Shown here: positions 26,936-35,010 of the stretch, in pieces | Numbering within the stretch: position 1 is the first letter of the stretch | Layout of the letters: the number at the start of each line of letters is the position of its first letter | Origin: JAPKEZ01 sp047638975 | Lineage (GTDB): Bacteria > Planctomycetota > UBA1135 | Direction of reading: 5' to 3' | Assembly: GCA_047638975.1 (NCBI GenBank) | Contig: JBLINB010000010.1 | Location: 1 to 43,159, forward strand | DNA length: 43,159 nucleotides | Notes under the pieces: generated by a model | What the model saw: the letters and a program-made list of their open reading frames with translations, nothing else | The model's database searches: none | What the model was told of the DNA's origin: nothing | Translations under genes and position numbers: made by a program

Positions 26936-28606
26936 TTATTCCATGTATCCTAAAGCACGCATGGTCTCGAGAAGTTTTTCATCATCTTCACCAGCATCAC
27001 CCTCAAAAGTACGCGGACTCAAAGTTACGGCGCCTTCACGAATCTGCACCGGATTGTTTTGATTATATTCGTCTTCGAAACAATCAAGCATCACTTTGCC
27101 GTCCATGTAATCATCTACTTCGAGGCCAAGAAGGTGCATCATGGTTGGAGCCATATCAGCAATCTGAAAGCCTGTTACGCGTTCGCCAGATTTAACCACA
27201 CCTGGCCCTTCCCACCCATAAATGCCTTGGGGGCGATGCATCGCTGGACGTCCTTCGACAGCCGGTTCTGCAACAACGGGATGCAACGGATTCGGCGACA
27301 TGTTACATGCCGTTTCTTTAGTGATACACTGAATGTCTGGAGCAATGTGTAACTGCTCGCCCTGCCATAGATCTTCGCGCTTATATGCACGGGCAATTAT
27401 TTTGGCACCATCGGGAGCGCGCATCGTCGTCACCTTGCTAATGATTTCTTCGCGCAAAGCTTCGTACTCGGCGCCTTCATTTACGATGCCCTCTGGCTCG
27501 CGCCCTTTAAGATTGATTAAAACGATGTCTTCGCCGCCACTAAAACTAGAGTAAGCGCGAGTTTTTGACCAATCGATCATGTCGGTCAGAGTCTGCTCTT
27601 GACCTCCGCCTAATTTGCGTCCGCGTGCCGTAAGTACGCGCAAAATTCCGGTACGGCGCAGTAAGCCGTTCCATTTTTTAGCGAGCCATAACTTGCGCTT
27701 CATCGATTGCGCCGACGACTTCAAGACCAAGTAGCCATTGTCTAGCAGCCACTTATTCATGTAGTAACGATAAGTAATAGGCCCGAAACCATGATCAGAG
27801 CAAGTACCGAAAACGACTTCTCCGTCTAGGGTCTTGGACTTGTCACGTAAACGACCGAAGGCCGCATCAACAGCAGTGTAAACATCTGCCAACATATTTT
27901 GGCGCGACTCCCATTTACCAGGGTTTGCTGCTTGCCATTTTGGATCTTGGTAGCACCAAGCCTGATGAGAGGTCAAATCTACCTGACGGAATACCAAGAC
28001 GAATAAATCTGGATCGTATTTGTCTAAGCAGTATTCACCCATACGCGTGATCTGCTCGATCACGTGGTATAGCGACTTAATTGCAGCCGCCTCATTCGAT
28101 GAATGAAATAGCATTTCTGGCTCATTATCGGCGGGTACATCACCGATCGCTTCTTCGAGTTCTTTGCGTAATTCTGGAGGATAGATGAACTCTGAATTAC
28201 GGTCAGGCGTCAACAAGCCGCCAATCATGCAACCATTAACCTCTTCGACCGGAAAAGTAAGTGGCATCGTAATTGAACACACTTTCTTGCCTGCAGCCGA
28301 CGCCAACTTAAAAATACTTGGTGCCTGCATCGAATCAAGAGACACCACCGGTCTTTGATAAGAACCATGACGCTGCTCACGAAAGAAAAACACCCCGTGC
28401 TTACCTGGATGTACTCCGGTCATGAAGGATGTCCATGCCAACGATGAATTCGGTGGGTTGGTCGACAATAATGGACCCATGGTGCCATTATTTTGCATAG
28501 CGGCCAAATTGGGTAGCTTTCCTTCAGCAATCATCGGATCGATAATGCTGAAAGTGGCCCCGTCTATGCCGGCGAAAATTACTCGTTTACGTTTGTTGTT
28601 AGTCAT
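26936..28606 (-). CDS. Cytoplasmic alkaline-phosphatase-superfamily phosphodiesterase-like enzyme (556 aa)
   Basis: A 556-residue protein without signal peptide or TM. It is a paralogue of the 554-residue enzyme at 23227: both begin with GIDGAT and PMIAxGxLP, have an AWTSM/AWTSF nucleophile segment (Thr59 here) followed by GKHGVF, an SDHGFGP motif, a DxxDWSxTxAxxS region, and an LGY C-terminus (TMRALGYME here). Asp15 is the first metal ligand and QVDLTSHQ carries a later Asp/His pair. The substrate is unknown. It lies 6 bases after the flippase gene and 2 before the PIG-L gene. A GGAAG lies 9-10 bases before the ATG, one of the few Shine-Dalgarno-like sites in the window. Confidence 0.85.
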   Translation of the reverse strand: MTNNKRKRVIFAGIDGATFSIIDPMIAEGKLPNLAAMQNNGTMGPLLSTNPPNSSLAWTSFMTGVHPGKHGVFFFREQRHGSYQRPVVSLDSMQAPSIFKLASAAGKKVCSITMPLTFPVEEVNGCMIGGLLTPDRNSEFIYPPELRKELEEAIGDVPADNEPEMLFHSSNEAAAIKSLYHVIEQITRMGEYCLDKYDPDLFVLVFRQVDLTSHQAWCYQDPKWQAANPGKWESRQNMLADVYTAVDAAFGRLRDKSKTLDGEVVFGTCSDHGFGPITYRYYMNKWLLDNGYLVLKSSAQSMKRKLWLAKKWNGLLRRTGILRVLTARGRKLGGGQEQTLTDMIDWSKTRAYSSFSGGEDIVLINLKGREPEGIVNEGAEYEALREEIISKVTTMRAPDGAKIIARAYKREDLWQGEQLHIAPDIQCITKETACNMSPNPLHPVVAEPAVEGRPAMHRPQGIYGWEGPGVVKSGERVTGFQIADMAPTMMHLLGLEVDDYMDGKVMLDCFEDEYNQNNPVQIREGAVTLSPRTFEGDAGEDDEKLLETMRALGYME

Positions 28607-28612
28607 TACACT

Positions 28613-30136
28613 TTACTTCCTGAATAAGGATACCCTATCGGACAGTACTTTTACTAGAACTGGATCAAGCTGTTTTGTTACAGCACACAAAACTGTGTAA
28701 ATTGCTGCGGCGAGCAATGTACCTGCGATGGCGTATTCTTGATACCCAACGACATAAATTGCGGCGATAGAAAATGCGCTTATTACAACATAAGGCACTA
28801 GGCGAGCAAAGATTGGTAAGGGCGATCCCAGATGTTTACTCACGATAAATATCTTAATCACAAACTCGACTCCGGCCGTAATTGCTGAGGCCAGCGCTGC
28901 GCCACGGATTCCGTAAAGAGGAATCAAGACCAGATTTAAAGCCAAACTCGATGCAGCGATTGCGCCGCCGATAATGGGTGCCTGGCGCTCCATTTTTTTA
29001 TAGCCGAGCATCACAAAACCAATCGGCCCTCCGAGGCAATCAAACAACACCGCAATCAATAGAATTTGCAGCATTTGGCCAGTAGTACCTAGCACCCCGT
29101 TTTCTGGGCTGCCATTTAAATAATCACTACCAAAAAGTCCGGCTATTTGGTCGGCGTAGACAAACACTACTGCTGCCAACGGAATCGCCCAGAAGCCCTG
29201 CCAACGGACCGCCCGCGCATAGGTTTCACGCACCGCGCTTACCCCTTTATCCCCTCCGGTTTGCCGCGCCATACGCGGGAATAATGCCGTGTTAAAAGCG
29301 ATGGTAATGGTGTGGAAGATAATCGCTACCCGCACCGCCTGCATGTAAATAGCACGCGCCACATCTACATCGGCCGTCGAGCCCTCAACCATACTAACAA
29401 ATAACACGCCTATCAATAGAATATCTAAACGGTTGCGCAACATACGCAACATCCGGAAAACAGCTATAAATCCGGAGGCCTTAATTAAGTTTAAGGCATC
29501 TGATAATCTTGCACGCGGCGGCTTAAGGTCTAAGATGTTTTTCTTAAGCAGTACCGGCATAATGAATGCACGCACCGTTGAACCTATCAAAAAGCCGATC
29601 AAGACACCTAGCACGCGGTGCTCAGCAGGCAAAGCATAAATAGCTATCAAAGCCAGACCGGCGCGCACTAGACCGGTAAGTATTTCAATCACTGCCGGCT
29701 TGGCCATGCGTTCGTGAGCTTGGAATAAAGAATCGCAAATAGATCCGACAGCATCTGCAAATACGATCAGCATCGTAATAGCAAACAGCACAAAGTGCCA
29801 CATTACAAAAGCGCCGCGTGAATGTTGTTCGAACCACAAATAGCCGCCGAGGGCTAGCGCTGCCAAGAGTGTTCCGGAAACAACTGCCAGCATGCCATCA
29901 GCATAATATTTTGCACTTAGACTTTTGTCACGTGCGACCTCGCGAGTAATCACTAGCGGGATTCCAAAAGAAGATATCATGCCACCGAAAAACAAGAATG
30001 TTGTCATCAACGAGTAGACACCGTTCTCGCTGGTATCCACTTGAACCGCCAACAACATGCCAAACACGGCATATATTGCAATGCTAAAAAATTTCGCCGC
30101 CGTAAGCAGAAAAGAGTTCTTGGCGATTAGGCTCAA
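28613..30136 (-). CDS. Wzx-type polysaccharide flippase (MOP superfamily)
   Basis: A 507-residue polytopic membrane protein with twelve to fourteen hydrophobic segments and the Polysacc_synt/MATE-like layout: an N-terminal SFLLTAAKFFSIAIYAVFG helix, ENGVYSLMTTFLFFGGMIS, and a C-terminal PLYGIRGAALASAITAGVEF typical of these flippases. It would move the undecaprenyl-linked repeat unit across the inner membrane. The start is a TTG (30136) whose bases overlap the TGA stop of the exonuclease gene, so its translation is probably coupled to that unrelated enzyme. The phosphodiesterase gene follows 6 bases later. No glycosyltransferase gene is adjacent, which is unusual for wzx. Confidence 0.87.
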   Translation of the reverse strand: MSLIAKNSFLLTAAKFFSIAIYAVFGMLLAVQVDTSENGVYSLMTTFLFFGGMISSFGIPLVITREVARDKSLSAKYYADGMLAVVSGTLLAALALGGYLWFEQHSRGAFVMWHFVLFAITMLIVFADAVGSICDSLFQAHERMAKPAVIEILTGLVRAGLALIAIYALPAEHRVLGVLIGFLIGSTVRAFIMPVLLKKNILDLKPPRARLSDALNLIKASGFIAVFRMLRMLRNRLDILLIGVLFVSMVEGSTADVDVARAIYMQAVRVAIIFHTITIAFNTALFPRMARQTGGDKGVSAVRETYARAVRWQGFWAIPLAAVVFVYADQIAGLFGSDYLNGSPENGVLGTTGQMLQILLIAVLFDCLGGPIGFVMLGYKKMERQAPIIGGAIAASSLALNLVLIPLYGIRGAALASAITAGVEFVIKIFIVSKHLGSPLPIFARLVPYVVISAFSIAAIYVVGYQEYAIAGTLLAAAIYTVLCAVTKQLDPVLVKVLSDRVSLFRK

Positions 30137-30846
30137 CTGAACAAGGGTATCAAAGTATCACGTAAGCGCTGAAACAAGTCGGCTGTAGCACGGGTGTCGC
30201 GCAAACAATACTCGGCTATTTCATCGTATTTACCGGCACGCGCTTTAGAAGCTACCATGCTGCCGTCCATCTTGCCCTTTGGCGACTCTACTTCGAAACG
30301 GCGACACCAATAATCGAGTGAGTATGATTCGCGAGCAGCGCCTTGAAAATTTAGAATTTCCATTAGGTCACAGTGATCTTTGATACTGTAACGGTAACCG
30401 GTTAACTGACGACTCGGAGACACATTGAGCATCGCCGAACGCGTCATCAGCACTGGGCCATCATATCCGCGGCCGTTGTACGTTATGACAGTGCCCCACT
30501 CTGCGGCTAGTTTCCAGAACTCGGTTAATATTTCGCGCTCGTTACCACGGTAAACTTTAGTACCGGGGATGTCTTCGTAGTCTTCCCATTTACAACCCGA
30601 GCCATGCACTAGCACCGCACCCTGATCTTTTGCTAAATTCCAGATGCCGATTGAGACGACGCGACCTACTCCACGAATTAACGCCAAGCGGTTCTGCACA
30701 TCTTCTTTACCCTTCGACGATTTTCTCGACATCAAGTAATGGCGCGTAGCCTCGTCAAGCTCTTCCCACTCAAGGCCGGCTACCTCAATATCAAAAGCGA
30801 CTATTGGCGCGCGTAGGCCATCGGGGGTATCGGTTTTATTCGTCAT
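30133..30846 (-). CDS. DEDDy 3'-5' exonuclease, related to the DNA polymerase B exonuclease domain
   Basis: A 237-residue cytoplasmic protein with the three exonuclease motifs: ExoI AFDIEV (Asp19, Glu21), ExoII TYNGRGYDGPVL (Asp129) and ExoIII YCLRDTRATADLF (Tyr213, Asp217), spaced as in the stand-alone DNA_pol_B_exo2 family. It would remove nucleotides from DNA or RNA 3' ends. It overlaps the upstream phosphodiesterase gene by 11 bases and the downstream flippase by 4, so it is translated as part of the glycan operon although no nucleic-acid role is obvious there. All four catalytic acids are intact, so decay is unlikely. Confidence 0.83.
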   Translation of the reverse strand: MTNKTDTPDGLRAPIVAFDIEVAGLEWEELDEATRHYLMSRKSSKGKEDVQNRLALIRGVGRVVSIGIWNLAKDQGAVLVHGSGCKWEDYEDIPGTKVYRGNEREILTEFWKLAAEWGTVITYNGRGYDGPVLMTRSAMLNVSPSRQLTGYRYSIKDHCDLMEILNFQGAARESYSLDYWCRRFEVESPKGKMDGSMVASKARAGKYDEIAEYCLRDTRATADLFQRLRDTLIPLFS

Positions 30847-32185
30847 CGCCGGTATATCCTAGCTGATTCAGGTTGTCTAAGAACACATCGCTAAGGCCTT
30901 CGCCAGGCACAAGCGGCGGAGTAGCAGCACGGAAGCCCGCACTGTAATCGATCGGTGTCAAGGTTGGATGCGCTGCTTGCCACTCGTCGGTCATCAAGTA
31001 ACGTAAAGTTCTGCCTTCCATGTAATCACCTCTAGCAAGCGATAACAAATCTAAAATAAATGGCGTGATGTCGTAAATATAACCGACTTTGCGTTTACCC
31101 GCCGCAAGCAACCCTTGCTGCTTTACGTCTGGTCCTGCCAGAATAAAGATACCTGGAGGCCCCTCTTCGTGCGCACCTGATTGCGGATGATTCGGCTTTG
31201 TAATATTCGCTGGTCCCATGCCATGGTCGGAAATAATCAAGAAGCGTGCATTAGCAGGAGCGTTAGCAACCACTTCGCCGATCCATTCGTCGACTTGGAT
31301 ATATGCTTTATCGATGTGCGCGCTAAGCAAATCGCTCATTTCTTCAGGCACTGGATATTGAAAGGCTTCGGGCTGACGGTAACGCCAGAAAAAGTGACCC
31401 GCAACATCAGGCAAACCAAAATACAGCATGCTTAAATCGGCATCGCGCCCAGTGTTTTGCAATTGGTTAAATATTTTTTGATGGGTGCGATCGGCATGGA
31501 ACGTGCCACGAAATAAAGTGTCGTGCTGAAATGGAACCTTCCAACCAACAGGTACGGTGCCAAATCTAGAATTGTATTCTTTAATAAGCTCACCCTTTGG
31601 ATGGCCGTCGGCAAGAATTTGCGAAATGTCTTGCTGCAATGCGTCGGGGTAAGTCAGCTGCGGAATACCTTCGTCCCATAGCAGTGGTTTCCAGAGTATT
31701 GCAGCCTGTACCTGCGCAGCATACGAAGCGACGATACGCCCATTTTCAATCGGTTCGGCTGGCCATGAGACCCACCATGCAACCGAATCTACATCGCGAT
31801 TGTTGGCTGCGGCGATGTTCCAGACCGCCGGAACTTCGCGACAATTTGAGGTGAACGGTAGACCATCGCGCAACATATTCCCGTATTCGTCTTCTTCTGC
31901 GAAGTTAGGAATGCCGTGATCTTCAGCGAGTACGCCAGTAGCAACCGACGTCCATAGGCGTGGTGAATAAGTGGGCACATCTGTAAACAGTTTGCCGCCG
32001 ACACCACGTGCAATTAATGCTGAGAGGTTTGGCACCTTACCGGCGCGCATTAATGGCTCTAAAACAGGTAGCGCCATACCATCCACACCGATAACGATCA
32101 GTGGTGGCTCATCGAAGGTCGAATGAGGCGTTGAATCGCTGCAAGCAAATGCTAGCAGCGGTAGGCAGAGTATGTCTTTTCGCAC
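30836..32185 (-). CDS. Alkaline-phosphatase-superfamily lipoprotein (phosphodiesterase-like, 449 aa)
   Basis: A 449-residue enzyme exported as a lipoprotein: lipobox AFAC (Cys15). Catalytic features: VIGVDGMA (Asp35), the nucleophile Thr79 in SPRLWTSVATGV, a GLPDVAGHFFW segment with Asp/His ligands, and IISDHGMGP. A further His lies in SGAHEEGP. It is shorter than the two cytoplasmic paralogues, lacking their mid-domain insert, and ends DNLNQLGYTGDDE with the same LGY tail. It would act on the periplasmic side, perhaps editing or transferring a phospho-substituent on the glycan; that is inference. It starts at GTG, 3 bases after the matrixin stop, and overlaps the exonuclease gene by 11 bases. 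Confidence 0.84.
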   Translation of the reverse strand: MRKDILCLPLLAFACSDSTPHSTFDEPPLIVIGVDGMALPVLEPLMRAGKVPNLSALIARGVGGKLFTDVPTYSPRLWTSVATGVLAEDHGIPNFAEEDEYGNMLRDGLPFTSNCREVPAVWNIAAANNRDVDSVAWWVSWPAEPIENGRIVASYAAQVQAAILWKPLLWDEGIPQLTYPDALQQDISQILADGHPKGELIKEYNSRFGTVPVGWKVPFQHDTLFRGTFHADRTHQKIFNQLQNTGRDADLSMLYFGLPDVAGHFFWRYRQPEAFQYPVPEEMSDLLSAHIDKAYIQVDEWIGEVVANAPANARFLIISDHGMGPANITKPNHPQSGAHEEGPPGIFILAGPDVKQQGLLAAGKRKVGYIYDITPFILDLLSLARGDYMEGRTLRYLMTDEWQAAHPTLTPIDYSAGFRAATPPLVPGEGLSDVFLDNLNQLGYTGDDE

Positions 32186-32188
32186 AAA

Positions 32189-34384
32189 TTAGTTTAACTT
32201 AACGCCAACTCTTTTGCGTCGCCTTATAAGACGGTTTCGTAATATTAGCCAGCCGACAATAGTAAGCAAATATTGCGGAATCAGCACCTTAAAGTCCGCC
32301 TGCTGCTCACGTTCCAAATTCACCGAGCATCCGCCGCCTGCGAGATCCAGTCCACCGCCGCCGCTATTGATGTTGCTACCTTCAAAGGTGAAGCCAGAGA
32401 TGACGGCACCCTGTCCAGATGCTGTGACTACTTTTAGAGAATAACTACCTGCTGACGGGTTATTCGAGGTTGTAGCTTTGAGTTCTGCCGCCGACACGAT
32501 GGATGTCGCTGCTGCAAGTTTTCCGCCAAGGCCCGTTACCGGATCGACGCCAAACCATACTTCGCTGACATTATCAAATCCGTTTCCGAATAAATCGACA
32601 ATAGTACCGCCGCCTTTAGGCCCCTTGCGCGGAGTAAAACTATTGATGTTAGGGTCGGCGCTGGCGACGTATTCAAAAAAGTCGCTCACGATTAAATCCG
32701 TTGAAACGGGATTGACTATTCGAAGGTCAACGCTGCCAAGAGCATGCGCTGGCATTTGAAGATGCACAATCTTCGAGCTTTTCACAGTAAACGGCACCGA
32801 TTGATTGTCTATATAAAAGAGCGACGCCTCGTGATAATTGTCACCATTAATAAACACATTGGTGCCGCCAGAAGTCTGACCCTTCAGTGGCCACGACTGG
32901 GCAAAAACAGCTTGCCCAGTAAAAGCGATGCCGTCGGCAAGAATTGTTTGCTGGCCATCTGAATTATGAACAGCAACATCAACGATAGAGAGTGGCACGC
33001 TAGGTGTAACCACTGACAAAGTGTTACTGTCAACGAAAGTCACGGCGTCGGCCTCGAGTCCACCGAAGAGTACGAAGCAGCCGTCAACAAAGTTGGCGCC
33101 GGAAATAGTTATGTTCTCTCCACCGGCAGTTGACACTTTAAATTGCGATACTCCGCTAATGCTTGGCGGCGGGCCGATTACCTCAACGACTCCGGATGCA
33201 GCCTCGAAATCACCATTTGGTGCTTTGAGGTATAAATCGTAAGTAGCCAACATCGCAGCCGAATTAGCCGTTACAGTCGCGCGTACGTAACTCGAGTTAC
33301 TCGTAATATTACTAATAGACAATTGGTTAGTCTTATCAGTTAGAGTTGTGCCAGACGGAATGTTGCTACCAAAAACAGTAATGGTCGACGACGCCCCTTG
33401 AGCTAAAAGCAATGTTGCATTACTGTTTTCACGCATTGCAATATCCGCATTCGCTGTTAAAGTTCCGACGCTAAGTTGAGATCCGACATTTAGCGAAAAC
33501 AGGGTCGGAGAACTAAAGCCGCCATAGAACGTCGGCGCAAATGCGGTATAAACCGACATGTTAGAGGACAGGTTAGAGCTCGACATGCCACCTTCAAGCG
33601 GTGTGATATGAATGTAATAATCACCTGCTGGTAGACCGCGCAAAGTGAAATTACCATTACTACTCGTGACTGTTGAAGCGATAAATCGACCATCGCTAAG
33701 GCTTGCTGAAACAATAGCTCCAGGTAAAGCACTACTGCTATTTGGCTTGCGGATAGTTCCGGTGACTTTAGTTTGATTTATACCTGTCGCTATCGCAACT
33801 GCGCCGGCCTCGTCGTCCTGAGTTAAAGAACGGTGTAGCCATTGTGTCGTAGAAACGTATGGCCACATGCTGCCACTGACAACTGGCGAATGGTCTAGGC
33901 CAATGAAGTGCCCCACTTCGTGTGTAAGGACATCTTGTACATCAAAAGTACCTGGAGTTTGATCCGTGCTAAAAGTGAATTGACTGCCATTAAACAGAAT
34001 GTCGGCATCCGTAATACGCCCATCGGCAATTAAATAACTTATTGGAGTTATCGCAACGATGCTAGATCCCGCGGGAAAATATCCCGAACTATTGGTCTCA
34101 TCGAAAGTAATCGTGCGCCCACTGCCACTTGTTGTATCCGCTCCACGATTCAGCGTTATATCAGAGCCCGCCACGTCGGTCCATGACTGAAAAGCATGTT
34201 CAATTGCTGCGATATGGCTGCCATCGTTAATATCGTCTGAGCCAGCAGTATCGATGTTATACGAAATTGAGTTCGACGCCCACTGCAAGGTTTTACCGCC
34301 CAGCGTGATGCGTATATATGCCTGAGTCGCCGCAACTCCAAGTAGAGCGCAGACGACTGTGAGGGCTATAGATTTCTTTCGCAT
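32189..34384 (-). CDS. Secreted matrixin-like zinc metalloprotease with IPT/TIG repeats and a Cys-TM-Arg C-terminal tail
   Basis: A 731-residue exported protein (signal peptide about 1-23). The N-terminal metzincin domain has HEVGHFIGLDHS (His156, Glu157, His160, His166, numbered from the GTG at 34387) and a Met-turn GSMWPY (Met174), the matrixin hallmarks. A carboxypeptidase-regulatory-like domain follows (about 207-270, VTGTIRKPN and GLPAGDYYIHI), then IPT/TIG-type beta domains (PKGGGTIVDLFGNGF). The end is GGGC (Cys687), a hydrophobic helix (about 701-716) and RRRKR, like MYXO-CTERM sorting tails. Start: GTG 34387 or ATG 34384; the ATG is listed. A TATATA lies 5 bases upstream. It is probably a surface-anchored protease. 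Confidence 0.85.
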   Translation of the reverse strand: MRKKSIALTVVCALLGVAATQAYIRITLGGKTLQWASNSISYNIDTAGSDDINDGSHIAAIEHAFQSWTDVAGSDITLNRGADTTSGSGRTITFDETNSSGYFPAGSSIVAITPISYLIADGRITDADILFNGSQFTFSTDQTPGTFDVQDVLTHEVGHFIGLDHSPVVSGSMWPYVSTTQWLHRSLTQDDEAGAVAIATGINQTKVTGTIRKPNSSSALPGAIVSASLSDGRFIASTVTSSNGNFTLRGLPAGDYYIHITPLEGGMSSSNLSSNMSVYTAFAPTFYGGFSSPTLFSLNVGSQLSVGTLTANADIAMRENSNATLLLAQGASSTITVFGSNIPSGTTLTDKTNQLSISNITSNSSYVRATVTANSAAMLATYDLYLKAPNGDFEAASGVVEVIGPPPSISGVSQFKVSTAGGENITISGANFVDGCFVLFGGLEADAVTFVDSNTLSVVTPSVPLSIVDVAVHNSDGQQTILADGIAFTGQAVFAQSWPLKGQTSGGTNVFINGDNYHEASLFYIDNQSVPFTVKSSKIVHLQMPAHALGSVDLRIVNPVSTDLIVSDFFEYVASADPNINSFTPRKGPKGGGTIVDLFGNGFDNVSEVWFGVDPVTGLGGKLAAATSIVSAAELKATTSNNPSAGSYSLKVVTASGQGAVISGFTFEGSNINSGGGGLDLAGGGCSVNLEREQQADFKVLIPQYLLTIVGWLILRNRLIRRRKRVGVKLN

Positions 34385-34416
34385 CACGCTATATATCGGG
34401 GATTTAGCTTTTTTTC

Positions 34417-34956
34417 TTAACCCTGGCGCTCAACTTCAGCGAATATCTCATTCAAAATGCTTTCGTAACTATCGACCTTCACTTCATCACTATGAATACT
34501 AGAGCGTAAACTTATTACATCAAAAGAGTTAGCGTTTCCACTCTCTATCTTGATAGCGCCCGCCTTGAGCCCCACTGGCATCCGCCAAGCGTGCTGCTCT
34601 GAAGCTGCGCTAAGGAATAAAATATTACGGTCACCCACTTGCAGATCGGGCATTCCTGGAATAATTAGCCCACGCCCAGCGACTTCTCCTCCGGGGATGG
34701 TTATTTCTTGAATGTTGGCGTTTTCACCCTTGATAGGCACAAGTGTCGCCAAGGTGTAAGTCGTCTCAATAGTACCGTCAGCATTGAGCTTGGTGCGTTT
34801 ATCAAGGATTTTCGCCTCTACAATGCGCTCAGATCCGGCTACTAAAGCATCAAAGCCTGTAGCCTCTACACCAGACGATGAAGACGCGCTTAAGTAACTG
34901 GGTATACCAGCCAGAAGAGCGCTTACGAGTAAAACAGGTAGTGTTATTTTGAGCAT
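34417..34956 (-). CDS. Small secreted conserved protein, function unknown
   Basis: A 179-residue protein with a signal peptide (about 1-22, MLKITLPVLLVSALLAG). The mature part is beta-rich: ERIVEAKILDKRTK, ETTYTLATLVPIKGE, ITIPGGEVAGRGL, then MPDLQVGDRNILFLS. I recall this 'signal, VxG..., TxxTLxVxxxxKG, PGG, GDxxxLFL' layout in secreted proteins of other bacteria, but no function. It has one of two convincing ribosome sites here: AAAGGGGG ending 4 bases before the ATG. It lies 29-32 bases before the matrixin gene and 54 after the esterase, so it may partner the protease as substrate, inhibitor or chaperone; that is only a positional guess. Confidence 0.7.
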   Translation of the reverse strand: MLKITLPVLLVSALLAGIPSYLSASSSSGVEATGFDALVAGSERIVEAKILDKRTKLNADGTIETTYTLATLVPIKGENANIQEITIPGGEVAGRGLIIPGMPDLQVGDRNILFLSAASEQHAWRMPVGLKAGAIKIESGNANSFDVISLRSSIHSDEVKVDSYESILNEIFAEVERQG

Positions 34957-34988
34957 GACACCCCCTTTGCGGACGAGTTGGGGATTGC

Positions 34989-35007
34989 TTTACCTTTTCC
35001 TGGTAAA
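34989..35007. repeat. Short inverted repeat TTTACC...GGTAAA
   Basis: A 6-base inverted repeat with a 7-base loop fills part of the 54-base gap between the esterase gene and the small secreted protein gene. It lacks a following T-run on the minus strand, so it does not look like a terminator. It could be an operator or a weak processing hairpin. Confidence 0.3.
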
Positions 35008-35010
35008 TCT

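Noticed and set aside
30133..30846. Exonuclease as part of a defence or toxin system
   Set aside because: No partner such as a toxin, helicase, STAND ATPase or retron element is nearby; all neighbours are glycan or envelope genes.
34409..34415. T7 run as the end of a plus-strand terminator
   Set aside because: No plus-strand gene ends here and no GC-rich stem precedes the run; on the minus strand it is an A-run upstream of the matrixin gene.
34989..35007. Hairpin TTTACC...GGTAAA as a terminator
   Set aside because: Only six AT-rich pairs and no T-run after it on the minus strand.
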